Positions 32,801 to 43,300 of a DNA stretch of 64,000 nt are shown piece by piece; position 1 is the first letter of the stretch; every line of letters starts with the position of its first letter. Under the pieces are notes generated by a model. That model did no database searches. It saw nothing but the letters and a program-made list of their open reading frames with translations, and was not told the DNA's origin. Source of the DNA: Platerodrilus igneus. Its lineage: Eukaryota; Arthropoda; Insecta; Coleoptera; Lycidae. The DNA lies in the NCBI GenBank assembly GCA_036346225.1, contig JARFIW010001111.1, forward strand, positions 1,608,526 to 1,672,525. Reading direction: 5' to 3'. The position numbers and the translations under genes were made by a program.

Positions 32801-33435
32801 ATAATAAATTTTGGGTTCAAACTAAACATTCTTATTGCTATCGAATCAGTAATTATTTTATAAAATTAGCTATATATATATCAAACCAGCACTGATATTT
32901 TTGAGTTATATAAAGACAAATGTATTCGTCTTCCAATAAATCGTGAGTAATGGCCATTTCTACAATTACCAGAGAGCTAAACCTAGAAATATTTATGAGC
33001 TATGATATTTATGACGTCACGCATATTCATGCAAGCATAAACACGTTTAAGTAGGTCACTGATCGCTCGAATCGTGCCCCCGAGAATTTTTTATCTCTAA
33101 CGGGTCGATAATTATTTTTGAAAATTCATAAATCGATTCAATGTATAGATTTTTACGCTCTTATAATTGTTATACAAATTTCATGTTGGACTTAAATTAC
33201 AGCTTAATGTTTAAAGAACATCACACAAAAACCCGTTTTTAATATAATAAAATTTAAGGAAGCGCTATAAAGTTTACATATTGTTAAAATACAAATATTC
33301 TGCTATGATAACTAACAATCCTACTTGTTTAACTTTATTAGTGTTTAGGCTTAAAAATAGAGCAAAATTCGAGTAATCAGACGGTATATAGTATATTGTG
33401 TCACAAGGACAAAAAGTGATCATTAGCAGCCCGCA

Positions 33436-33483
33436 GCTATTAGATGCCTGAGCGAGCGAAGCGGGCGAGGGCAGCTGATAGCT
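33436..33483. repeat. GC-rich hairpin
   Basis: AGCTATTAGATGCC and GGCAGCTGATAGCT pair at 12 of 14 positions around the loop TGAGCGAGCGAAGCGGGCGAG. It stands out in AT-rich surroundings. Confidence 0.6.
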
Positions 33484-33835
33484 AAGGACTACTAATGCAT
33501 TTTTACATGTGTGATACACAACTGTTTTTCGTCTAACATTAAAGAAAAAAAATAGAAAAAAACCATAAAATAAGGAAGGTTAATAACATTTGACGTATTT
33601 ATTTATTATAGTAATTGATATTAATTATTCCTTGAGCATTATTATGGATAGTGATACCAGAATTTGTAGGCACTTGGTAAGTATTTGAGATGCTGGTAGC
33701 ATGATAACATTTTTTACGATAACGTTGACGGCCTATCTACATTAACTGATATTTCATTTATTTGGTTTAAGAGCAATTAACATGCGAATTGTATTATTTG
33801 TGCTGGTACTAGACAGCTGATGTTCTTGGTTTGTT

Positions 33836-34805
33836 AGAATTTTTGAAAAATTTTAATCTTATTTGATGACCAATCACCTATATATCCTTAAGCAATTGCA
33901 GAAGAACCCCATCCTCCATGTATCTTAAGTGTTATTAAATTACTTCCAGCATTAGCTAATAGAGTTGCAGAACTACGGCGGAAGCAATGGCCTGTGTATG
34001 TATTAGGTTCAACCAATTTCAAAAAGGTGGCTATTTTGCTTGGAATTTTGCTAAATACATTTTTCTAATCGGCTGTATTGTACATTTATTATTTTTGTAA
34101 TAAATGAATAGGCAATTATGAGTAATGTGGGCAGGTCTAATAGAAACATATTTGTTGTATATTGTAAGTAGCTTCAGTACATCAATTGTAGTGTTTGTGA
34201 CTGTAAATGTTCTTGTAATATTATTTTTGGTTTGTGGAACTGTAACAATCAATACGTCTCTTCTATTATCTATGTGGTCAAGTTTCATACTCGTCAACTC
34301 ATTTCGATGTCAAGCTCCGTATACTCCCATAATAAGAGAAACCTGCAATGTAAAGTTAATCTAAAAATTTACAATAATTTTATTTGTATACCTTTATCAT
34401 TAGATATTCCGAATCATCTGCCGCCTTAAAAATTGAATACATTCATTGTACTTGAGTCAAAATTTTAGATTTTTTGGGAAGGTAGTTTACTTTATGATAA
34501 TTATCAAAATTAATATTTTCTTTGACTTTAAAAGTGCTTTTTAGCATTGAAAATTTAGCCCATCGAGTAGCAGCATTTACACGTTTCGATCTTTCTGATA
34601 AATACGCAATTAAAACATTCTCTGTTACATTTTTAGCTTTTTTATTTTTTCTATTTATTAAATAATTCATAGTATTTTTTGTACCGTTCTCTAGACTTTT
34701 AGGTAAAAGATTTAAAGAAGCATTGCTCACTTCTTCTTGCAAGACCGGTGGAGTACTTGTAAATTCTTCATCATCATCACAGTCTAAATTATCATTCATC
34801 TTCAC
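33836..34805 (-). pseudogene. Crypton-type tyrosine recombinase
   Basis: The N-terminal part (34805-34443) has ENVLIAYLSERSK, ATRWAKFSMLKSTFKVKENI and the PKKSKILT box. After a 49-bp intron (34343-34391) come LIMGVYGA, then HRNELTSMKLDHIDNRRDVL with the first catalytic Arg, VPQTKNN, and SIRPAH. The C-terminal box YTGHCFRRSSATLLANAG, KIHGGWGSSAIA and GYI supplies His, Arg, His and the candidate Tyr. Damage: a TGA before HRNEL, a frameshift near 34040, a stop before GYI. Cryptons are DNA transposons that use a tyrosine recombinase. Here it lies inside the foldback. Confidence 0.85.
34343..34391 (-). other. Short intron in the recombinase gene
   Basis: On the minus strand, GTATACAAAT to ACATTGCAG, 49 bp. 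It falls between two conserved segments of the recombinase and restores continuity between them. Confidence 0.75.
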
Positions 34806-37255
34806 TAACAGTTATTCAGTTAGAATTACAATTATTCACTACTCATCTATGATTATTTTATATTTTTATTTGACACTCTCATTAACAATACACCGACGCC
34901 GAGGTTAAATGATAAATTATTTGAAACGTCAAAGCCGCAATATATGAATCTCAATGATAGTCATAGGTGTCTAGATCGTGAAAAACCTATAAAATCATGC
35001 TATTATGAGTTTTGCAGCCCTAGGAACGCAAAGGTTTACTTTCAGTCAGATTTTTAGGTTAGATATGATTTATTTTCATATATGCTAGGCGAAAAAAAAC
35101 AACAAATTTTTTATAAAATCAACTTAAATCGGCGCGCTAAAGAAAATATATGTATCGTTGTGATACTAACGATTTAATTTTCTAGTACGGTTTAGTGTGG
35201 TTCCAGATATTGACAAAGACGAACGCGATTTTGTATATGAATTATATATTTAATGCAACTTTTAGTAAAATTCTACATAGTTTTTTGAGATAGTTTTAGG
35301 TTTCTAATTAATTTTAATAATTTTTGTTAATATCTTAGGATCCACTGAAAATATTCGAACTCTATATAAAAGCAGCGCTGACCTCAATTTTACCGAGATT
35401 CGCACAGACGTGATGTAGAATTTTGGATGAGTCATGATGTACTCATTTTATAACTTTGGTGGGGGGTTCGAGACTAATCATAGTCGTCGGGTGATCGTGA
35501 GAGGTTAACACTCCTTTGACTGATATTTTTACTGTAATTAAACATCGTTCTAGGTAAGTCGAACATTTTTGGGTGTGTGTATGCTTGATTGGATATTTAT
35601 ATATTTTTTCAGCTATATATAATGATTTCACTTTCTGTAAATTGCAGAAAATAGCCGCAATCTATACGATGGTACATCAGTAGTTTAATTGTCATACAGA
35701 AACACCTTACTTATTTAAATTTACTAGTTGTTGGGCTTAAAAGACAGTGTGAAATTCGATGAACCAGATGGCATGAACAAATTTTTTATAAAATCTGTAT
35801 TAATCGGTGCTCTGAAAAAATATGTGTCGTTGTTATTTAATTTTCTGGTGCGGTTTCATGATACATAATTGTATCGTGGTACCAAAGACGCTCGCGAATG
35901 CAGCTCTCCATAAGGCAAATCAGTACGTATTATAAAAATCTTTTCTATTAGTGACCCATTTTTTAAAAATTTGCAAATTATATTGGTTATTATGTGTTTG
36001 GATCTTTAAATTAAAGACCGACATTCTGTAAATACAAAGCAATTTTCATTTAAAAAATAGAACTTAGTGAAGCGCGAGAAGCCTCAAACGTGCATCCGGT
36101 TAATATATTTTAAAGCTAAAAATAGTTATAAGCTATGATATTTATGACGTCACGCACATTTATACAAGCATAGACATGTTTAAATAGGTCGTTGACCACT
36201 CGAATCGCGCCCCCAAGAAGTTTTTATCAAATAACTAATCGTTTGAGCTCACACATCGACATTGTTTTTAATAGTCGAAATAGGGTTACCTATTGTAATA
36301 ATTATTATTGTATTGTATAATGAAAATACCTCATTTGATTATGTAAAGCATTATTTCGTTCTTTAAATTGCACAAATATTGAATGTTTACCAATTTTACA
36401 GATGTGAATTATGTAAAACGGATGATGCAATATTTTAATTAGCAGCTTTCAGACATCAAACAAAAAACAGCATTGGACGTAATATTTATGCAGATTTGTG
36501 CAGATTTCTGCTAATGAATAGCACAATAATAGTAATGGTTAAGCATTTTTGCTCATAGATGAATTCCTGGTGTTTACACTCGGAGCATTTCCTTATGACA
36601 TATGCTGATACATTAACGTAAAGTGCTCGGCCTTTCAGTTTACGAATCGAGTTTTGTGAAGTCGCTCTAGGTAAGTAAACTAATTTTTGTGGCCAGATTT
36701 TAACAGCACATTGTTTCAGATGATGACGATGCTTATTTTAAAAGACTTATTTTAGCATAATTATGTGTTTAGTATTCGCCAGACGTGTATATTAATATGA
36801 CCGTTGCATACACGTTTTAATAAATGCTGCAAATAGGCAGGTGCTCGGCTATTTTATTTACATTTTATTTATTCAGTAGCATGAAAATTTGTATATGAAT
36901 TAAGTTTTATAGGTTTATAAACTGTAGCAGCAACTTAAGTCGCCGCTACCACTAGTTTTTAGTATTATGTAATAGGATCATGATGGTTAGCATCATGATA
37001 TATTATAGGAATGAATTTGGTGCAATGTCATTAATAACTGAAATATCTATAAAATATATTTTTCGAACTGGTTGGTGACATGCCCAGTTTCCATATAAAC
37101 TACTGGTTTTAATTTTTAATTCTTATATTATATTATATTTACACATCAATTCCAATATCAATATCGAAATTTACAAACTATTAAAAATACTAGAATAAAA
37201 CTAAAGTAGCCCACGGTCGTATTCATTATAAATTATAGAATGCTGTCGTTTATTA

Positions 37256-37695
37256 TCCCTTCCTCCCTTCTGCTTACAATATTACTAATTCATTTTACCA
37301 AATAATTTGCATCATAACAAAACAATCGCATTTATTCATTCTGTTATTGGCTACGCATAATTGCTTTGAGAGTCCATAATTCTATACAGGCTAGAACAAC
37401 AGGTATCTTACCCATCGCGTATATGTAACTGCATGTTTTGTTAATATCAACTTAATAGCTATAATTCATTTATAAAGGTGCCAAAAAATATTTACCATGT
37501 TACTTTGATCTTTGTGCGCATGGTAGACCTTTGCATACGCCTCTGACTAAAGCTGGGTCCACGGTGCTTGCGGCATAGTTCCAATTTAACATCAAAAGCT
37601 CAGCGAATAGACTATGAGGTAAGTGTTATTGTACCGTGTTACCTTGCGCCCAAATATCATGACAGTAAGTAAACTCAGTTGTTAACAATAGCATC
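37256..37695. other. No gene recognised
   Basis: AT-rich sequence between the foldback and a short decayed frame. Confidence 0.5.
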
Positions 37696-38130
37696 ATGGA
37701 TATAAAGCTACTGGAAAATGATTTGGGGTTTAAACTGGTGGTTGGCCATATTTATACGACAGATACCACAATGTGGGAGTGTATAGGCATTGGATGATCC
37801 TAATCCCTGCTTACAAACCAGGAAAGTCATCCATTAAAATGTCAGGTATATATAGTATAAAAAAGCGCTGCCTGGTGGCTATAAAGAACCGTCGTACCCC
37901 ACCCCTAGGCTTTATATTGCAATATGCTATTGTGATTAACTGTAGTAAGTTACTTAGTAATGCGACAATTTGGATATATATGGGGCTGTTGGATCATAGG
38001 TTAGAGTAACATCGGGTACGATTAGAATATCACAATGTATTGGCGACTTAGATCGCAATCGATTGAGCAATTATTGATCGAGCGTAGCTCAATAGTATCC
38101 GTTACGACGACCTTAGCGCTGTATTCGCAA
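37696..38130 (+). pseudogene. Decayed frame of unknown nature
   Basis: An ATG at about 37696 opens LLENDLGFKLVVGHIYTTD and continues with several stops but coding-like composition (TRKVIH, YKKALPGGYKEPSYPTPRLYIA). I cannot name it. Its place within element B suggests the residue of a lost element gene. Confidence 0.3.
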
Positions 38131-38404
38131 AAGTGATGTAAAACGACATTTCATTATGAGCATATTATCAAAACATTATTCAACTTTATACAACTTTATT
38201 TTTACAAAATACAATGCAGATACAAATTATATAGATATTCAGCTATTGGCTATCTTTTGGAATCTTTTCGGTAGTCTAGCGTTCCACCCTATTGGATGTA
38301 TAAGGAAGCATTTTTCTTATCTAATTAATATTTTGCTCCTGCCCATTATAATGTTAGAGACGGCAAAGCTGATGTTGTGGGCGTTGGTGCTGTAATTGCT
38401 TGAT

Positions 38405-38505
38405 GGTTTGATGAGGTTGGTAAAGTTGATTATATTGTTGATATTATTGATGTTGTTGATGTTATCGATGTTGTTGATGTTGTTGATACTGTTGATGTTG
38501 TAAAT
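38405..38505. repeat. GTTGAT-type microsatellite
   Basis: Imperfect runs of GTTGAT/GTTGTTGAT. The Asn/Ile ORF through it is an artefact. Confidence 0.9.
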
Positions 38506-38556
38506 TCTCATCATTCATTTCTTATGACAGTATTTGAATCAATTAAATTTTTTATC

Positions 38557-38790
38557 TTAAAACTTAGAATTTAAAAGATATTTCATCTGAATATCTGCCA
38601 ACAGTTTTATAAACCCCATCTCCTCGATTATTTCCATAAAATCATCCAAATCTTCGGGCAATACTAACACAGCAGTACAGTGCTGTATTGCTTCCTCGTA
38701 TGACTGGCACATAAGACATTTTTGTCCTTCTATCGAAAACCGTTGCCCGCATTCCGCTTTTTTACTCGTAGAGCATTGCGAAATCTTCAA
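38557..38790 (-). CDS. Small Cys-containing hypothetical protein
   Basis: The 77-codon frame contains CGQRFSIEGQKCLMCQSYEEAIQHC, a possible zinc-binding set of Cys and His, then an acidic segment EDLDDFMEIIEEMG. It lies upstream of the microsatellite and 0.7 kb from the ATPase, within element B. Coding-like sequence may continue upstream in another frame. Function unknown. Confidence 0.35.
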   Translation of the reverse strand: MKISQCSTSKKAECGQRFSIEGQKCLMCQSYEEAIQHCTAVLVLPEDLDDFMEIIEEMGFIKLLADIQMKYLLNSKF

Positions 38791-39462
38791 ATAACCTTTC
38801 CAAAGTCTTTATACATAGTTGTTTAATCGCCTCTTTAAAACTGTATAATCGATAAATTATAACTTCTATGCCAACAGTCTTTTTATATGAGCTACTCTTG
38901 TTCGGATATGTCCCGATTGTACCCGATTTGTGTTATGCTTATTCTATTATTCAACCCTCTTCTCTTAATTCTTCTATTATTGATACCCCTCTAGTGCCAG
39001 GATAACCTCAATTATTTAAGGTTATGTCACTGTTTTCTGTATCAATTTCCTATATACTTTTTCCCGAACTATGCGTATCAGATTGGGGATTATACTTAAC
39101 TCCATAAACTGACGTGTATATATATTTTCGTCATCAGTTTTAACCAGCACGTTCGTATACTAACGATGTACAGGCTCGTCGTTAACTGGTAACTTAATCT
39201 TTTTTTAAAAGTTCGCCTCTGTTTTCAACTTTAATCTCCTTCATAAGTTTTAGTATTTTTCCGCTATTCCTTATGACTGGGAAGCGGTGATTTGCAAAGA
39301 CTCATGCAATGTTTATGAGCTTCTTTGAATTCTGGTTGTGAAGTAGTATATCCCTTTTGCGTTCCACAAACTTCCTTCGTACGGCATCCTGCATAAAATG
39401 ATGCATATGTTTACTTACAATAAAATCTTTAGCGGCCGTCATCATGAAACTTGAGATTGGGG
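38791..39462. other. No gene recognised
   Basis: Sequence downstream of the ATPase stop, with no feature I can support. Confidence 0.5.
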
Positions 39463-40347
39463 CTAACCATTAACGGCTTCTTCTATATTTATATACTCAT
39501 CAAAATTTTTTCTATATCGCCCCTTACCCAAATCAAAATCTTTTACAATAGTAATAAAACTATATTTCGAGTCACCACCATTCCAGCATCGCTGACAAAT
39601 TTCTTTAAACTTTATAAAGGACATATCACTGCCAACATGATTTAGAAAGGTATGCCAAAGATTTGCATCATCCTGTTTCCATATTGAAATAACATTACCG
39701 TTATCTCTAAGTCCGTGCTTTACTGTGCTGGCATACGTTTGAAATAAGTAAAAGGAATCAATACTCTTATGTCTACCACAGGAAAAAAACCGTGCGATCT
39801 TGTTTTGTTCATTTGCATGAATATCATCAAAGAGAATAATTGAATCTTCTTTTGCATCCTCTGGCCTAATCAAATCTTTATAATTCCCAAATTCGTAGTA
39901 ACCAATATCCGTCTTTAAGGGTTCAAATAACTTTCTTAACAGTTCATACTTTGGCTGATATAAACTTTTAGAAAACACATAGACGTTTTGGAATGCAAGT
40001 CCATTCTCATGTAAAATGAGAGATATTAGAGCGTTGGTTTTTCCACAACTCGATGGTCCCGCAAATATTGCCCTTATATTGGATGGGAACAGAGGTCCAT
40101 GTTTACCAACTTCGTTTGCACTAGAAGTGGTATATGTATCAAAGTTTTGTATGGGTATTTTAACTTTTTGTCGTGCAGCTTCTACCGGGATATTTGATTC
40201 TCTAATTTTATTTCGAACACCAAGTTTATAGAGGTGATCTCGTAGCGTTGTTCTAGGCACATAATACAATCTACTAGCTTTACGCGTATTTAACACACCT
40301 TTCCGAATTTCACTAATTGCTTTTTCTAAAGATTGCTTGGTGTACAT
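39463..40347 (-). CDS. Packaging ATPase with N-terminal psq helix-turn-helix
   Basis: An intact 294-codon frame. Residues 1-42 form a psq-like helix-turn-helix (KQSLEKAISEIRKGVLNTRKAS, VPRTTLRDHLYKLG). A linker leads to a P-loop NTPase with Walker A GPSSCGKT (97-104), Walker B SIILFDDI (169-176) and a sensor-like FLFQTYASTVKHGLR segment. The ATPase resembles the FtsK/A32 genome-packaging group of Polintons and large DNA viruses, which drive DNA into capsids. The upstream DNA-binding domain could direct it to element DNA; that is inference. It is the only virion-assembly gene that I can find in element B. Confidence 0.88.
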   Translation of the reverse strand: MYTKQSLEKAISEIRKGVLNTRKASRLYYVPRTTLRDHLYKLGVRNKIRESNIPVEAARQKVKIPIQNFDTYTTSSANEVGKHGPLFPSNIRAIFAGPSSCGKTNALISLILHENGLAFQNVYVFSKSLYQPKYELLRKLFEPLKTDIGYYEFGNYKDLIRPEDAKEDSIILFDDIHANEQNKIARFFSCGRHKSIDSFYLFQTYASTVKHGLRDNGNVISIWKQDDANLWHTFLNHVGSDMSFIKFKEICQRCWNGGDSKYSFITIVKDFDLGKGRYRKNFDEYINIEEAVNG

Positions 40348-40409
40348 CTTTCAAATATACTGCTAAGACTGATTCAAAAATTTCAAAAAGCAGTCTTTTA
40401 TACTAAATA

Positions 40410-40518
40410 GTCCATCCCTGCCCGCCCGTCCGTCCATCCACCCGTCCGCCCACCAGCTCGTTCGCCCGTTCATCCGCAATCATCCGCCCGCCCGCCCGTG
40501 CAACCGGTCCGCCCCCCC
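40410..40518. repeat. CCGTCCGC-type simple repeat
   Basis: C-rich runs of CCGT, CCGC and CCATC units, ending in nine Cs. Confidence 0.9.
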
Positions 40519-40519
40519 C

Positions 40520-40640
40520 CTACGGAACGTTGCGCTACAGCCAACAAGTACATGGAGGAAGAGTACGATCTCATTACACCGTGTAAGTATTTGACCTACT
40601 ACGATGCCAATAACTTTTCCCCATATCTATGTTATATAAT
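40520..40640 (+). pseudogene. Small PolB motif A fragment
   Basis: NKYMEEEYDL, CKYLTYYDANN match the segment around polymerase motif A of the PolB copies, then diverge. The orientation is opposite to element B's PolB. It lies against the right terminal repeat. Confidence 0.75.
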
Positions 40641-40644
40641 TTCG

Positions 40645-41008
40645 AATCGATTTTTTAAACCCCAGGACATATGTTCACTCGATTTAAAATTTTTTAAAAT
40701 TTTTTCTAAACCGCAAAATGCCGAATGGGGCACCCGCAAAGCCGATAAACATAATGAAGAATTCATACGAGTCATGAGAATTGTCATAAGACCCCCTTCC
40801 CCCTTCAACACCCTACAACTAGTAGGCAAGCAGAAAGGGGTAGGAAGGGGGCGGCGATCCAGTGAGAAACGATGTGCGCCAGAAGTGTCTTGAGGACCGT
40901 CAGAATTTACAAGGCACACCACCTCAACAACTGCGAACTAGAAGGCAGGGTGGGGGGATCGATCGAGTGAGGATCGAAGTGCGCCAGAAGGAAGGTATAT
41001 CATCTACT
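40645..41008 (-). repeat. Right inverted terminal repeat of element B
   Basis: Inverse of the left terminal repeat, with one copy of the 94-bp subunit. The outer end is GGTATATCATCTACT, followed directly by the CACAAT duplication. Confidence 0.92.
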
Positions 41009-41014
41009 CACAAT
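41009..41014. repeat. Right target-site duplication of element B
   Basis: CACAAT, identical to 24137-24142. Confidence 0.95.
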
Positions 41015-42967
41015 TGATAGGTTTTTCAGATGCTTCCCTGCAGGTATACGGTGCATGTCTACATGTCAGAGTTTTATACGGAGACATTGTTTGTTCAAAG
41101 TCTAGGGTAGCTCTGCTAAAAACAGTGTCGTTGCCCAGATTGGAACTTTGTGGATTTTTATTACTAGCTCACATGCGTGAAAGATTTGTAGAATATATGA
41201 ATTTTAAATTTGATAAAACTATAATGTTCACTGACTCACAGATAGTGCTCGCTTGTTTGCGTTCGTCACCATCGAGTTGGTCGACGTTTGTTGCTAATAG
41301 AGTATCGGAAATACAGAAACTGTCCATTAATGTAGAGTGCATGCATATTTCTTCTGGATCGAATTCCGCAGATTATATTTCGCGTGGGATAGATCCTCAC
41401 AATCTGAAAGGCTGTACAGTTTGGTGGGAAGGTTTAGTTTTTAAGGAATCTAGACTGGAATTTGAATTGGTTCGCTGCCAGAACAGAAACGGATGTCACA
41501 TGTTCATACTAAGGTTGAAGTCAGTTCCACAGGATTTCTTAGATTTTAGTCATTCATTAAAATGCAGCAATGCATAGTCTTTGTATTTAGGTTCATTGCC
41601 AATTCAAAGGGAAATGGTATGAAAAATTATGACACTCTCACAGTAGAAGAACTGAATGAAGTATTAACTCGTATTTTTAAGATTATTCAGATCGAATCGA
41701 GCAAGTTTCAGCAGAAATTTCATGTTTAAAGAAAAACAAGTCATTGGTAAGGGAGGGTCTTCTTGTGTCATTTAATCCATTTCTAGATTCAAAGGGATTG
41801 TTAAGAGCAGGTGGACGGTTGGCAAATGCATCACTATCATTTGATGTTAAACAACCGATTCTTATTCCTATCAAAGGGCATGTTAGTGAGTTACTGATCA
41901 AACATGAACATAGGTATTTAGGTCACGCAGCTCCGCGATCTACACTAAATACTTTACGACAACGTGTTTGACCTATTGGTGGATTAAGACATATCAAATG
42001 CATTATACTTAAATGCATCAGGTGTCACCGGTTCAAGGCATTATAATTTGAATAAGGGCCGCTATACTTGCAGACACATCCCCAATGCTCCACCCGAAAG
42101 TATTACATTGGCACCGGTTCAAGGCAACCGTTTCACAGCAGATGATGGGGGTTTGCCTGTCAAGCGAACTCAATTAATTCGTCCATTCATACATGTTGAG
42201 ATAGATTTCGGAGGTTGTGTCATGACCAAAGAATCTGGTTACGCAAATCGATCATCACCAAGACATACATTGCATTATTTATGTGCATGGCAACCAAGGC
42301 AACTAACTTTAAAAGAGCTAATACAGCTTTACATGATGTTTACAAGTTCTTGCAGAATCATAATTGTGAAGTTCAAGAATTTCTGTCTACTAGGAATATT
42401 AGTTGGAAATTTATTCCTCCAAATAGTCCTCATTGGGGAGGCCTATCATTTGAATGTTTGTCTACAGTTTTGGCTCAGATCGAGGACATACTTAACTCAA
42501 TGCCATTACTGCCCATGTCTGATGCGATTGCTGGTTTTAATTGTTTAACACCAGGATATTTTTTAATCGGTCAACCTTTGACCTCATTTCTGAAAAAAGA
42601 TGTTTTAAACATTGCTGAAAATAGGTTAAATATTTGGCAGCATTGCTCCAAACTATGATAAGATTTTTGGAAACGATGGTCACGACATTATTTAAATCAA
42701 CTTCAGCACCGTTCTAAGTGGAAAAGTGTCACACAAACTTAAAGATGGGCAATTTGGTATTGGTTAAGGAAGATAACCTACCTCCGTTAGAATGGTGTCT
42801 TGCAAGAGTGATAGGGATCATGCCAGGTAGTCATAACAAGGTACGAGTTGTCAAAATCAAAACTACAAAGGGAGAATTTACGCGTTCAATTACAAAACTT
42901 TCTCTACTCCCACTTCAGAATGATAAACGTGACATTATTGAGAACAGTGTCTCAACGGAAGGGGGGG
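41015..42967 (+). pseudogene. BEL/Pao retrotransposon pol, RNase H to integrase
   Basis: GFSDASLQVYGACL and LPRLELCGFLLL with FTDSQIVLACL and NSADYISRGI (41014-41577) are the Pao RNase H-like region. GGRLANASL and HRYLGHAAPRSTLNTLRQRVW with IRCHRF form the integrase zinc finger. The core follows with HVEIDFGG, then FIPPNSPHWGG (42215-42658). The C-terminal NLVLVKEDNLPPLEWCLARV segment is typical of BEL integrases. Many frameshifts and deletions are present, including loss of part of the core. It is the host of element B's insertion and of a 71-bp SINE fragment. Confidence 0.9.
42026..42126. mobile_element. 71-bp SINE fragment with 15-bp target duplication
   Basis: CACCGGTTCAAGGCA occurs at 42026-42040 and 42112-42126. 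The insert between them includes the hairpin CCAATGCTCCACCCGAAAG...CATTGG, which matches the 3' body of the SINE at 20955-21550. Confidence 0.88.
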
Positions 42968-42968
42968 A

Positions 42969-43300
42969 TGTTTATTATGCAACGACATTCCTGGTATGTG
43001 AGGTTTATTTTATGTGTTATATAGTTAAAAATTTAGTGCGATCGTTTTTCACTCTTAATCTTTTTGGGTTTAATTATATCGGTTATAAAGAGTGTACCTG
43101 CTCGCAGCCGTTTGCTCTAGAGAGTTTGCTCTCCGTTAAACAGGTTTACAGTTTGTATATGTATTTGTGTGCACATGGGATAATGGCAGGCTATTTTATC
43201 TTGGCATAATATATAAAATGTTTATAATAAAAATAATGTAGTCACAATAGTTGCTATCAACAATTTTGTCTAGTCATTAAAGTTATAATTGTGTTTGGTA
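42969..43300 (+). mobile_element. Probable BEL/Pao 3' LTR
   Basis: The BEL coding frame runs into the purine tract GGAAGGGGGGGA, immediately followed by TGTTTATTATGC. The right end is not defined because no second copy is in the window. The ORF reading into it is fortuitous. Confidence 0.55.

Larger units (their letters stand above)
29998..37255. repeat. Large foldback structure with long inverted arms
   Basis: The left arm (about 29998-31090) is matched in inverse by 36120-37255, beginning AAACGACAGCAT and ending ATGCTGTCGTTT. Inside, 31100-31925 and 31957-32570 form a second near-palindrome, including a mirrored AGGTCCATCTATATTCATACTACAC segment. A block with GACGTCACGCA and TCGAATCGCGCCCCC occurs at about 31000-31080 (inverse), 33000-33090 and 36130-36215. 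Another related block lies at 35280-35470. No transposase belonging to the foldback is recognised. It is probably several related nested elements. No target duplication was found. Confidence 0.85.
24143..41008. mobile_element. Polinton-like element B, complete boundaries
   Basis: The element is 16,866 bp, begins AGTAGATGATATACC and ends with the complement GGTATATCATCTACT. It is bordered by the 6-bp duplication CACAAT and inserted in BEL/Pao pol. Polintons are known for 15-20 kb size, long inverted termini starting AG, and 6-bp target duplications. It carries a leftward PolB near its left end and a leftward psq-ATPase near its right end. Capsid, protease, PLA2 and rve integrase genes were not found. 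The middle is a 7.3-kb foldback with a Crypton-like recombinase. Confidence 0.9.

Noticed and set aside
38317..38514. Asn/Ile-rich small ORF
   Set aside because: Produced by the GTTGAT microsatellite.
24143..41008. Search for an rve-type Polinton integrase
   Set aside because: No HHCC zinc finger with a D,D35E core was recognised within element B; integrase fragments in the window belong to gypsy and BEL/Pao.
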